A program made the position numbers and the translations under genes. Below, piece by piece: positions 33,371-41,875 of a stretch of DNA of 64,000 nt; the first letter of the stretch is position 1, and each line of letters opens with the position of its first letter. The notes under the pieces are model-generated. The model ran no database searches. It saw only the letters and a list, made by a program, of their open reading frames with translations, and was not told the origin of the DNA. The stretch comes from JALZKA01 sp963721645 (GTDB taxonomy: Bacteria; Actinomycetota; Thermoleophilia; Solirubrobacterales; 70-9), in the NCBI GenBank assembly GCA_963721645.1, contig CAVRJK010000002.1, positions 806,001 to 870,000 of the forward strand, in the 5' to 3' direction.

Positions 33371-34498
33371 TTGGCGCTGGCGGTCTTGTCGGCGGCGGCC
33401 CTGGCGCCCTCGGACGCGGCTCGCAGCGCAGGCGCCGGCCAGGCCGACAAGGTCATCGTCGCGACGAGCGGCAATAGCTCCGAGACCCGGGAGACCGTCG
33501 AGGTGTCTCGTGACCCGGCCAAGAAGCAGGTCGTGATGTCCATGAGACCGGGGCGTCTGCCCGACCTCGAGGAGGGCGATCGCCTTGATGTCACGTCTGA
33601 GCTTCAGGTGACCCTCGATTGCTACCGGCAGGAGCCACGCTGTTCGGGACGTCCGTACGAATACGACGTCGACCTGCGCGTCCAACTCGTGCTCGCGCGT
33701 GGCGCCGAGGCCACGGGTGGGGGCAAGGCCGTCCGCCTGACCCGTGAAAAGCGCCACACCTGCCTCGGGCGCACCCCGCACCGCGAGCATCACTGCGTCA
33801 TCACCTTCACGCAGGGCGGGATGAAGGTGGGTCCCGGCGGTCCTCCGTGTCTGCCGGCCGAGTGTCGGATCAATGTCGTCTTGTCCGCCTCGAACCCGAA
33901 CGCGCGAGCGGGGAACCTGCTGGCCATAGGCGGCACGCCGCCGAGCGGCGACATCTCACAGGATCGCGGCCGGGTGAACGCGATCGTCTACCGGCCCGCG
34001 GACCAGCCGCGTCCCAAGGAGGAGGCGACGAGCAAACGCAGGCTCACCGGGTTGCCGTTCGACGAGCGCTTCAGGGTCGTCTATTCGAAGCGGGTGTCGG
34101 GGCTTGATGCCAAGGACCAGCTTGCCGCCGAGGCGAAGGCGTTCATGGAGGTTCGGCACCTGCCGCACGATGCTCGGTCCAGCGCGCAGCTGGTCCTGAC
34201 CGACAGCCCGAACGCCGTCCGTCCGGGGCCGATCGCGCGGCGCGTGGTTGTCGGCGGCGCGGAGATGTCCGAGGCAAACGGGTTCAACTGCGGTAAGCCG
34301 AGGTCGCCTTGCCGCACCTCCAAGGTCGGGGTCGTGCGCCTCGGAGACGACGCGCGAGACGGCCGAGGGAGGCCCGTTCCGCTGTTCGTGAACCTGGTGA
34401 TGGCGAGCGAGGCAAAACATGATGCGGGCTTCGACCCGAACGACCGGGCGAAGATCCTCGATCGAGGCGGGATCAGTGTCATGAGGTTCAAGCCGTGA
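33371..34498 (+). CDS. Secreted Cys-rich hypothetical protein within arg operon
   Basis: 375-aa protein with a weak N-terminal export signal (ALAVLSAAALAPSDAA). Cysteines come in close sets: LDCYRQEPRCSG, HTCLGRTPHREHHCVITF, GPPCLPAECRINVVL and GFNCGKPRSPCRTS, consistent with disulfides outside the cell. No known domain is recognised. The start is TTG 33371, only 8 nt after a hairpin element, so its start is uncertain. Its stop overlaps the argD GTG, so it is translationally coupled to arginine synthesis although nothing links its sequence to that pathway. Confidence 0.65.
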   Translation: MALAVLSAAALAPSDAARSAGAGQADKVIVATSGNSSETRETVEVSRDPAKKQVVMSMRPGRLPDLEEGDRLDVTSELQVTLDCYRQEPRCSGRPYEYDVDLRVQLVLARGAEATGGGKAVRLTREKRHTCLGRTPHREHHCVITFTQGGMKVGPGGPPCLPAECRINVVLSASNPNARAGNLLAIGGTPPSGDISQDRGRVNAIVYRPADQPRPKEEATSKRRLTGLPFDERFRVVYSKRVSGLDAKDQLAAEAKAFMEVRHLPHDARSSAQLVLTDSPNAVRPGPIARRVVVGGAEMSEANGFNCGKPRSPCRTSKVGVVRLGDDARDGRGRPVPLFVNLVMASEAKHDAGFDPNDRAKILDRGGISVMRFKP

Positions 34499-35677
34499 GC
34501 GACGCCGGCGAGCTCCGCGACCTCGAGTCGCGCTACACGATGCCGACCTACCTGCGTGCGGGCGTCGAGTTCGTGCGCGGCCAGGGCGCCCGTCTGTGGG
34601 ACTCGGGCGGAAAGGAGTACCTCGATTTCTTCGCAGGACTCTCGGTCCACAACGCGGGACACTGCCATCCACGGATCGTCTCTGCGATCACCGAGCAGGC
34701 CGGGCAGTTCAACGGCTCCTCGAACCTCTTTCTCTCAGAGCCTGCGCTGCGCCTGGCAGAGCGCATCTCGGGGACGTCGCTCGGCGGCAAGGTCTTCTTG
34801 TGCAACTCCGGCGCCGAGGCTTCGGAGTGCGCGATCAAGCTCTCGCGTAAGCACGCCCACGCGCGGGGCGTCGAGACCCCGCGCATCGTGAGCCTCGACG
34901 GCGGCGTTCCACGGCCGCACGCTCGGAGCCCTCGCGGCGACCCCGAAGCTGGCGGACGAGGGGCGCTTCGGGCCGCTTCCTCAGGGATTCGACGCCGTGC
35001 CGCGCGACGACACCGACGCTTTACGCGCCGCCGTCACCGAAGAGACCGCCGCCGTGATGATCGAACCGATCCAGGGCGAGGCCGGGATCTTCCCGATCTC
35101 AGACGAGGTGCTGGTCGCCGCGCGGGAGGCGTGCGACGCGACGGGAGCGTTACTCATCCTCGACGAGGTTCAGACGGGAATGGGGAGGACGGGAAGCCTG
35201 TGGGCGTATGAGCAGCTCACCGTAAAGCCAGACCTCATGACCGCCGCCAAGGCGCTTGGTGGCGGGTTGCCCGTCGGCGCCGTCGTCACCGCGCCTGAGC
35301 TCGCCGACATTCTCGAGCCGGGCGATCACGGAACGACCTTCGGCGGCGGGCCGGTGGCGGCGTCGGCGGCTCTCGCGGCGCTCGACGTCATTGGCGAGGC
35401 CGAGTTGCTCGCAAACGTGCGGGCTCGTGGAGCCGAGCTCATGGAAGGTCTCGCAGCGATCGACGGCGTGGCGGAGGTTCGGGGCAGAGGTCTGATGATC
35501 GGGCTCACGCTCGAAGACGGGATCGACGCGTCAGCGGTACGCGACCGCTGCCTGGAAGCCGGTCTCGTTCTCAACTGCCCGGGCCCTGGGATGCTGCGCC
35601 TCTTGCCGCCATTGATCGTCGACGCCCGAGACGTTGCAGAGGGCCTTCGGATCCTGGACACGCATATATCTGAGTAG
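34495..35677 (+). CDS. argD: Acetylornithine aminotransferase (frameshifted)
   Basis: PLP-dependent class III aminotransferase of the arginine pathway. The first frame gives YMPTYLRAGVEFVRGQGARL-like start codons, FFAGLSVHNAGHCHPRI and CNSGAEASECAIKLSRKHA, then reads RIVSLDGG. The expected AFHGRTLGALAATPK follows one frame over. An extra G at 34900-34906 accounts for this. The second frame carries LLILDEVQTGMGRTGSLWAY, the lysine motif LMTAAKALGGGLPVGA and the stop TAG 35675. GTG 34495 overlaps the upstream stop. The 3' end contains the promoter and operator of the next gene pair. Confidence 0.92.
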
Positions 35678-35684
35678 ATATATT
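35655..35684 (+). promoter_or_regulatory. Promoter with inverted-repeat operator of HTH/NTase module
   Basis: TGGACA (35655-35660), an 18-bp spacer and TATATT (35679-35684) form a good promoter. The expected start coincides with the ATG at 35691, so the mRNA should be leaderless. An AT-rich inverted repeat, ATATATCT-GAGT-AGATATAT (35664-35683), fills the spacer and overlaps the -10 box. It is well placed for autorepression by the HTH protein. The argD stop lies inside it. Confidence 0.7.
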
Positions 35685-35690
35685 CACTGT

Positions 35691-36020
35691 ATGAACACCC
35701 CAAGCGTCATCGCTCAGGCGCGTCTGCGCTCCGGCCTGACTCAGAAGGAGCTCGCGCGTCGCGCCGGTACGTCTCAGGCAACTCTTTCCGCGTATGAGCA
35801 CGGCGCCAAAGCGCCGACGATCAGAGTCCTTCAGCGGTTGCTCGGGGCGGCTGGCTCCCGTCTCGTGGTCGCCGACCTCCCGGGGGAGGCTGCCATTGCT
35901 CCCGATCGCCAGGCAGCAACCGCGCGAACACTTGGCGAAGTGCTCGCCCTCGCCGAGGCTTTGCCGGTAAAGCACGATGCCGACCTCGCGTACCCGAGAC
36001 TCCCGGACAACACGCCTTGA
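35691..36020 (+). CDS. XRE-family HTH antitoxin-like protein
   Basis: 109-aa protein with a Cro/C1-type helix-turn-helix at residues of about 8-60: ARLRSGLTQKELARRAGTSQ then ATLSAYEHGAKAPTIRVLQR. The remaining residues are a short tail with LGEVLALAEALPVKHDADL that may bind a partner. It is translationally coupled (TTGA) to a nucleotidyltransferase gene and has its own operator-promoter. Small HTH plus nucleotidyltransferase pairs behave as toxin-antitoxin or abortive-infection modules in other bacteria. The pairing here is an inference from context. Confidence 0.85.
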   Translation: MNTPSVIAQARLRSGLTQKELARRAGTSQATLSAYEHGAKAPTIRVLQRLLGAAGSRLVVADLPGEAAIAPDRQAATARTLGEVLALAEALPVKHDADLAYPRLPDNTP

Positions 36021-36565
36021 ATCTTTCGGACCGGATCGTGGCAATCCACGAAGCACTCGGCACAGGAGGAATCGCTCATGCGTTCGGAGGTGCGATCGCC
36101 CTCGCCTATTGGACCGAGAACCCGAGGGGGACGAGCGACATAGACGTCAACGTCTTCCTCGCAGCTGAGCGGTGCGAAGAGGGGCTCCGGTCTCTTCCTG
36201 CGGAGATCGCCTGGGATCAGGAGGATCGCGAGGCGATCGAGCGTGATGGGCAGCGCCGTCTCTGGTGGGACGAAACGCCCGTCGATCTCTTCTTCGATTA
36301 CCACCGCATTCACGGGGACGCCGAGGCCAATCGCCGATATGTCGAGTTCGCCGGTACGGAGATCCCCATCCTGGGGCCGACGGAACTCGCCGTGTTCAAG
36401 GCGATGTTCGACCGCACCCGGGATTGGGCGGACATCGAGGAGATGGCGAAGAACAAGACACTCGATCTCGCGAGCGTCGAGGCGATCGTCGCTGCCATGG
36501 TCGGTGCGGACGATTCACGGCTGACGCGGCTCAAAGAAGCCGCCAAACGAGGCTCCCGGCAGTGA
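36017..36565 (+). CDS. Nucleotidyltransferase-fold toxin-like protein
   Basis: 182-aa protein with the minimal polymerase-beta nucleotidyltransferase core: FGGAIALAYW, then RGTSDIDVNVFL (the DxD metal pair) and TPVDLFFDYH as third acidic strand. This resembles AbiEii/MNT-type toxins and related DUF proteins. It starts at TTG 36017, overlapping the HTH gene stop. The C-terminal helices (ILGPTELAVFKAMFDRTRDW) match the family region after the core. Likely the effector of the pair, possibly a nucleotide transfer to tRNA or protein. Target unknown. Confidence 0.8.
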   Translation: MNLSDRIVAIHEALGTGGIAHAFGGAIALAYWTENPRGTSDIDVNVFLAAERCEEGLRSLPAEIAWDQEDREAIERDGQRRLWWDETPVDLFFDYHRIHGDAEANRRYVEFAGTEIPILGPTELAVFKAMFDRTRDWADIEEMAKNKTLDLASVEAIVAAMVGADDSRLTRLKEAAKRGSRQ

Positions 36566-36659
36566 ACAGGTTCCGGGCGATATCGAAGGGTTCGATGAGA
36601 CGCCGTCTTGAGCGAACCGATCACGTCAAAACGCGGAAGTCTCCGTACACTCGCGCGGC

Positions 36660-37076
36660 ATGAGCGACGACCCGACGCGAGTCATGCCTCCCGAGCCCGA
36701 CCGCGAACCGGACCAGTACTACCCGCAGGACCCCGAGCCCGAGTGGCGCCCGCCCGACGATGGTGGCATGTCCTCAGGGATGAAGGCCGCCTTGATCATC
36801 CTCGCGGCGCTGGTGATCGGCCTCGGCGTCGCCTTCGCAGTGATCGCCTCCGGGGACGACGGCGACGACGAGACGACAACTTCCTCCTCGTCGACTACCG
36901 AGACCACCAGCACCACGACCACAACCACGACGACGGAGCCCGAGCCCGAGCCGGAACCTGAGCCGGAACCTGAGCCCGAGCCGGAACCTGAGCCGGTCGA
37001 GCCGGAACCTGAACCGGAGCCAACTCCGGGCGGAGGATCAGGCGGCGGCGGGTCCGGCGGAGGGATCAGCCCCTGA
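36660..37076 (+). CDS. Single-pass membrane protein with Thr- and Glu-Pro-rich tail
   Basis: 138 aa. It has a proline- and acid-rich N-terminal cytosolic part, one membrane span (AALIILAALVIGLGVAFAVI, residues of about 44-63), then outside a Ser/Thr run, 20 or so Glu-Pro repeats and a Gly/Ser end. The Glu-Pro part is encoded by near-perfect 12-bp DNA repeats (GAGCCGGAACCT), prone to length change. ATG 36660 has TACACT 8 nt upstream. Its stop overlaps the next ATG (TGATG). It may be a spacer or wall-spanning protein; no domain is recognised. Confidence 0.7.
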   Translation: MSDDPTRVMPPEPDREPDQYYPQDPEPEWRPPDDGGMSSGMKAALIILAALVIGLGVAFAVIASGDDGDDETTTSSSSTTETTSTTTTTTTTEPEPEPEPEPEPEPEPEPEPVEPEPEPEPTPGGGSGGGGSGGGISP

Positions 37077-38098
37077 TGGCAGGGTCAGATGGAACGGGCG
37101 AGCGACTCAAGCGCACTGTCAAGCGCTCGCGCCTTGGCGTCATCGGCGGGCGGATCGGCTCTGAGCGTGCACGGGACCTGCGCCGTGCGATGGGGCGCAA
37201 GGAGAACCCGATGGGTGCGACCCACCGGGGCATTGCGCTCGAGGACAGCCTGGACTACATCGATTCCGTCTTCGAGGACTACTCGCGCTACGCGGGCCTG
37301 AGCGGCGACGAGATTGAGGGAAAGACCATCCTGGAGCTCGGGCCCGGCGACTCATTCGGTGTCGCGCTGAGATTCATCGCCGCCGGCGCCGAGAAGGTGA
37401 TCACTGCCGACCGGTTCATCCCGATCCGCGACTCAGGTCAGCAGCGCGCGATCTACGAGGGCGTCCTCAGCCGCATGAGCTCCGACGAGCGTGCTCGCGT
37501 CGACGGGGTCCTGACTGCTTCGGGGATCGACCTGGAGGCGGTTGGCATCGACGTCCGCGCGGGGGTGGGGATCGAGGAGGCGCCTGCGCAGATCGGCGAG
37601 TCGAGCGTGGACGTGATCATCTCCCGTGCCGTCCTCGAACACGTCTTCGACCTCGACACCGCGTTTGCCGCCATGCATCGCCTGCTCAAGCCGGGCGGGC
37701 GGATGGCACACAAGGTTGACCTACGCGACCACGGCCTCTTTACCGACGGCGGGCAGGACGCGCTTGAGTTCCTGACGGTCTCGGATCGCGTCTATGGGTG
37801 GATGGGTGAGCAGTCCGCCGGACTGCCGAACCGCCGCCTGCAGGGCTACTACGAGCGCGTGCTGGCCGATCGCGGATACGAGACCGCCTTTTTGACGACC
37901 CATCTGGCGGGGATCGAGGAGGAGGTAGAGCCGCACGTTCGGGCCGAGGATGGACTTCCGGCCCATGCGCCGCTCGGAGCAGTCGAGAAGGTCCGTCCGC
38001 GCCTCTTGCCGCGCTTTCGCTCGCTCTCGGTCACCGAACTTGCGGTCGCCGGTTTCTGGGTGATCGCGGACAAGCCGCCGGCGCGTCTGTCTCAGTAG
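37076..38098 (+). CDS. Class I SAM-dependent methyltransferase
   Basis: 340-aa methyltransferase. The SAM site begins ILELGPGDSFGVALRFIAAG, with the acidic post-beta2 residue in VITADRF; the post-motif SVDVIISRAVLEHVFDLDTA and LLKPGGRMAHKVDLRDHG are typical. Such proteins often modify sugars or lipids in polysaccharide loci. ATG 37076 overlaps the upstream stop. Its end converges with the copper oxidase gene by 7 bp. Confidence 0.85.
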   Translation: MAGSDGTGERLKRTVKRSRLGVIGGRIGSERARDLRRAMGRKENPMGATHRGIALEDSLDYIDSVFEDYSRYAGLSGDEIEGKTILELGPGDSFGVALRFIAAGAEKVITADRFIPIRDSGQQRAIYEGVLSRMSSDERARVDGVLTASGIDLEAVGIDVRAGVGIEEAPAQIGESSVDVIISRAVLEHVFDLDTAFAAMHRLLKPGGRMAHKVDLRDHGLFTDGGQDALEFLTVSDRVYGWMGEQSAGLPNRRLQGYYERVLADRGYETAFLTTHLAGIEEEVEPHVRAEDGLPAHAPLGAVEKVRPRLLPRFRSLSVTELAVAGFWVIADKPPARLSQ

Positions 38099-39903
38099 GA
38101 GAGGTTGATCCAACGGGCGACCGACGGGACGCCCTTCCTGGACAGCCCGAACAGCATGTAGCGGCCCGGCGGCGCGATCGCTGAGTTCGCCGGAGCGCGA
38201 AGCGCGGTCGTCGTGCCCTCACGACGGTCGACCGCGAGCGGGATCAGGCGCTGGTGCATATCCGCACCGTGGGTGGTCGCTCCTGGGGCGATCAGTACGA
38301 ACTTCCGTGCAGCCGGCGAAGCTCCCCGGGTCGTGGCGAAGAACGGCTGGTTGTATGTTGCCGACTCGGTTGCTCCGGCCAGCCTCGGACGCCGGCCCTG
38401 GAACAGGTACGGAGGCGAGTAGATCTCCGCAGTGTCGGAGCGGGACTTCGTACCGTCCGACTCGAGCGGGTAGCGATCGTCGCCCGCCGACCAGACGCGC
38501 CCATCGGGCATCAATAGGGCGGTTGAGTGATAAGAGCGCTCCTCGAGCTGCGCGGGGCCCATCCGCCACCTGTCCGAGCCGGGCCTGGTGACCTCAACCC
38601 GGCGGTTGCGCCCGCTCGGGTCGATGGTCCAGTTGCCGTCCTTTCGCGAGAAGCCGGTGCCGCCGCCTACGGTCACCATGCTCTTATCGGGCAGCAGGAC
38701 GGTGTTGTGGTACGAACGGCCGAGCTTGAGACCTTCGCCTGCCTCCCAGCCCTGGTCGGGCTTTCGGGCGTTCAGCGTCTCCGAGTCCATCGAGGCCCTC
38801 GAGATGCCGTCCTTCTGCGGGATCGTGCCGTACCCGCCGAGTTGGGTCACCTTCCACGATCCGCTGGGGGAGCCGGGATGGAGCACCGCGGTACCGCCGA
38901 TGCGAAACCCGCCCGACTCCGGAAGGTCCTGCCAGGCGAGCGGCGTGCCGTTTCCGAGGGCGGAGATAGGCAGGATCGCCGAGTCCTCGTGCCCGGGGCC
39001 GGCCAGGAGCGCGTCGCCGCTCGGAAGGGTGAAGAGATGCGGGTAGAGCTGGGTCACGCGCTCCGCGCTCGAGTACTCGCCGATTGTGCCGATGCCACCG
39101 CGAACCGGGGAGGGGACGAAGACTTCCACTGAGGAGTTGTCGATACCGCCCGGCTCGTCATCGGAGTACCCCCCTGCGATGAGCGTTGTGCCGTCGGCGA
39201 GCTCGACCTGGGACGGATACCAACGGCCATCGGCCATGGACGGCTGCTGGGTCCAGCTCTCCGACCAGGGATCGAAGGTGAACACGAAGTTCGCCCCGGC
39301 GGCCGACTCGTAGCGGGAGTCCTGAAAGCTCCAGGCCAGGTTGCCGCCCGTGATGAGGAGCTCGCCGGTGGGGAGGAAGGACTGCCCGGAGCAGTAGATC
39401 GGTGCCGAGACCATTCCCTGAGGGCCGTCTCCGTCGGGATCGACCTTGGGTGGATCCACGTCCTCGAAGGCGCTGGGCCCATAGCCTTTGCTCGGGTCCC
39501 AGAGCGACGCCTCCCCACGGTTTTTGAGGTCGTCGTAGAAGGGATATCCCCAAAAGAGGATCTTTCCCGTCGGCAGCATCGCGGCGTGGATCGCGTAGTT
39601 GGGCAGGTCGAACGGGGCCATCGTCCACTTGCCGACGATCTCCGGGTTGCCCTTCGCCTGACGCGCGTAGTCCTGGGCGTTCTCCTGGGCGGTCCGGGCC
39701 TCTGCGGCGCGCTCGGCTTGGGTCATCGAGTCCCAGCGGCGCTCGTCGCGCAGGGCCAGCCTGAACAGGATCTCGTGCTCTTTGGCGTGGTCCATCGCCG
39801 CGGCGCCTTCCGGTTCGTGGGCGCCCGCAGTTCCGACAGGAATGATCGCGAGGGTTCCCGCGGCGATCGCCGCGAGCGCCCCCCTCAGAGCTTTCCGTGC
39901 CAT
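38092..39903 (-). CDS. Copper radical oxidase (galactose oxidase/GlxA-like) 1
   Basis: About 603 aa, exported (signal RGALAAIAAGTLAIIPVGTA). Kelch-type propeller repeats are followed by the galactose-oxidase C-terminal domain (APPGRYMLFGLSRKGVPSVA). All cofactor residues of galactose oxidase have counterparts: Cys in IYCSGQSFLPTGEL (about 171), its crosslink Tyr in GRWYPSQVELADG (about 229), axial Tyr and His in RSYHSTALLMPDG (about 458-459) and the last His in ATTHGADMHQR (about 545). It therefore probably oxidises an alcohol or sugar to an aldehyde with peroxide release. ATG 39903 is favoured over ATG 39912. The gene at 40010 is a close paralog. Confidence 0.88.
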   Translation of the reverse strand: MARKALRGALAAIAAGTLAIIPVGTAGAHEPEGAAAMDHAKEHEILFRLALRDERRWDSMTQAERAAEARTAQENAQDYARQAKGNPEIVGKWTMAPFDLPNYAIHAAMLPTGKILFWGYPFYDDLKNRGEASLWDPSKGYGPSAFEDVDPPKVDPDGDGPQGMVSAPIYCSGQSFLPTGELLITGGNLAWSFQDSRYESAAGANFVFTFDPWSESWTQQPSMADGRWYPSQVELADGTTLIAGGYSDDEPGGIDNSSVEVFVPSPVRGGIGTIGEYSSAERVTQLYPHLFTLPSGDALLAGPGHEDSAILPISALGNGTPLAWQDLPESGGFRIGGTAVLHPGSPSGSWKVTQLGGYGTIPQKDGISRASMDSETLNARKPDQGWEAGEGLKLGRSYHNTVLLPDKSMVTVGGGTGFSRKDGNWTIDPSGRNRRVEVTRPGSDRWRMGPAQLEERSYHSTALLMPDGRVWSAGDDRYPLESDGTKSRSDTAEIYSPPYLFQGRRPRLAGATESATYNQPFFATTRGASPAARKFVLIAPGATTHGADMHQRLIPLAVDRREGTTTALRAPANSAIAPPGRYMLFGLSRKGVPSVARWINLSY

Positions 39904-40009
39904 GCAATGCATGATTGGTTGCAGAAATGAGAGCGCTATGAGGCCCGGATGAGACGGGCTCTCACGCTTTACCTGCTTTCGATGACTCGCTGGCTTGAAA
40001 GCCCTCCGG

Positions 40010-41821
40010 CTAGTAGCTCAGGCGGATCCAGCGGGCAACGGCGGGCACCCCGTCGGCCGACATCGCGAACAGCATGTAGTGACCGGGCGGCGCCATTTCA
40101 GAGCGGGGAGGAGCGCGGAGGGTGTAGTTGTTCTCGCTTCGCCCCACCACCGGGAGCGGCACGATCCGCTGTTGCATGTCGGCGCCGTGAGTGGTTGCGC
40201 CGGGTGCGATCAAGACGAACTTCTCGGCGGCTGGGCCAGAATCGGCAAGCGAGACGGGAATCTGGTGGTTGTACTTGGTCGAGGCCGGCGCGGTCTCGAC
40301 CGCCGGGCGCGGCCCGCGGAAGAGATAGGGCGGCGAGTAGATCTCGGCCGTTTCCGAGCGCGACTTGGTGCCGTCGCTCGTCAGCGGGTAGCGGTCGTCT
40401 CCGGCCGACCACACGCGGCCGTCGGGCATAAGGAGGGCGACCGAGTGGTACGAGCGGTCCTCGAGTTGCGCAGGCCCCAGCTCCCAGGTGCGCGTGGCGG
40501 GATCGAACACCTCGACCCGTCGCCTTTCGCCGGAGGGGTCGATGGTCCAGTTGCCGTTCGTCGCGGTGAAACCGGTGCCGCCACCGATCGCGACCATGCT
40601 CTCGTCGGGGAGGAGGACAGTGTTTTGAAATGAGCGCCCGAGGTTCATCGAGCCGTCGGGCTGCCAACCATTCGAGAGGTTCGCCCCGTCGATCGTCTCG
40701 GCATCAGCCGACGCTTCGGCCATGCCATCCGATTCGGGCAGTGTTCCGTAGCCGCCGATCTGCGAGACCTTCCACGAACCGTCGCGCTGGACCGGGTGGA
40801 GGTAGGCGGATCCGCCGATGCGGTAGCCAGCGGTCTTGCCGAGCTGCTGCCATTGAAGGGGGCCTTCACCCAGCCGGGACATCGGCAGGATCGCCGAGTC
40901 GAGGTCGCCGGGCCCGGCCAGGAGCGCATCCCCGTTTGGCAAGGTCGCCAGGTGCGGGTAAAGGTTCGTCTCGCGCTCTGCGCTTCCGTACTTGCCGATC
41001 GTCCCGATGCCGCCCCTGACCGGCGAGGGCACGAACACCTCGATGTCCGGGTTGTTGAGCCCTCCAGGCGGCACGTCGGAGTAGCCGCCGACCACGAGCG
41101 TTGTGCCATCACCGAGCTCGAGCTGCGAGGGATACCAGCGGCCCTGTGCCATGGACGGCTGCTGGGTCCAGGTCTCGGTCCACGGGTCGAACGTGAAGGC
41201 AAACCGCGTTCCCCCCGGCGATTCGAAGAGATCGTCCTTCCAGGGGTATGAAAGGTTGCCTCCGGTGACCAGGAGCTCGCCGGTGGGGAGGAAGGACTGT
41301 CCTGAGCAGTAGATGGGCGCTGGAACCAGGCCCTGTGGCCCCCCGGGCCCATCCGGATCGACGAGCGGCGGATCGACCTCCTTGAACGCGTCGGGCCCGT
41401 ATCCGAGCGAGGGATCCCATAGGGCCGCCTCGCCGCGGTTGGTGAAATCGTTGAAGAACGGGATACCCCAGAAGAGGATCTTGCCCGTGGGCAAAAGCGC
41501 CGAGTGGACCGCGTAGTTGGGCATGTTGAAAGGCGACTGAGTCCACTCGCCCACTTCAGCGGGGTCTCCGGCAGTGACTCGGGCGAGCCGGCGCGACTTC
41601 CGCTCAGCCTTTCTTGCCTTGGCGCGGCGTTCCGCGGGCGTCATGGCCTTCCACTTGCGCTCCTCGCGCTTCGCCAACTCGTGGAGCAGCTCCAGTTCCT
41701 CGCCATGGTCCATCGCGGGCGTGGGGCCGGTTCCGTGCGCGCCGGCGGTCGCGGGCAGGGATAGAGCGACCGTCGCCATGGTCGCGACGACCCCAACGCG
41801 CCTCAAGGCCCTCCGTGCCAC
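40010..41821 (-). CDS. Copper radical oxidase (galactose oxidase/GlxA-like) 2
   Basis: 603-aa paralog of the preceding enzyme along its full length, with the same ligands: IYCSGQSFLPTGELL, GRWYPSQLELGDG, RSYHSVALLMPDG and ATTHGADMQQR. A signal peptide (VVATMATVALSLPATAGA) exports it. The N-terminal charged helical region (KREERKWKAMTPAERRAKAR) is shared by both and is not in fungal galactose oxidase. GTG 41821 lies 7 nt after TAGGAT, a leaderless arrangement. In Streptomyces GlxA acts on a hyphal-tip glycan; here the adjacent glycan genes suggest a similar role. Confidence 0.88.
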   Translation of the reverse strand: MARRALRRVGVVATMATVALSLPATAGAHGTGPTPAMDHGEELELLHELAKREERKWKAMTPAERRAKARKAERKSRRLARVTAGDPAEVGEWTQSPFNMPNYAVHSALLPTGKILFWGIPFFNDFTNRGEAALWDPSLGYGPDAFKEVDPPLVDPDGPGGPQGLVPAPIYCSGQSFLPTGELLVTGGNLSYPWKDDLFESPGGTRFAFTFDPWTETWTQQPSMAQGRWYPSQLELGDGTTLVVGGYSDVPPGGLNNPDIEVFVPSPVRGGIGTIGKYGSAERETNLYPHLATLPNGDALLAGPGDLDSAILPMSRLGEGPLQWQQLGKTAGYRIGGSAYLHPVQRDGSWKVSQIGGYGTLPESDGMAEASADAETIDGANLSNGWQPDGSMNLGRSFQNTVLLPDESMVAIGGGTGFTATNGNWTIDPSGERRRVEVFDPATRTWELGPAQLEDRSYHSVALLMPDGRVWSAGDDRYPLTSDGTKSRSETAEIYSPPYLFRGPRPAVETAPASTKYNHQIPVSLADSGPAAEKFVLIAPGATTHGADMQQRIVPLPVVGRSENNYTLRAPPRSEMAPPGHYMLFAMSADGVPAVARWIRLSY

Positions 41822-41875
41822 CCGGGCATCCTATCCCGGCACCGTGGCCTCTGTGTCACTCAATAGGGTGTCACG

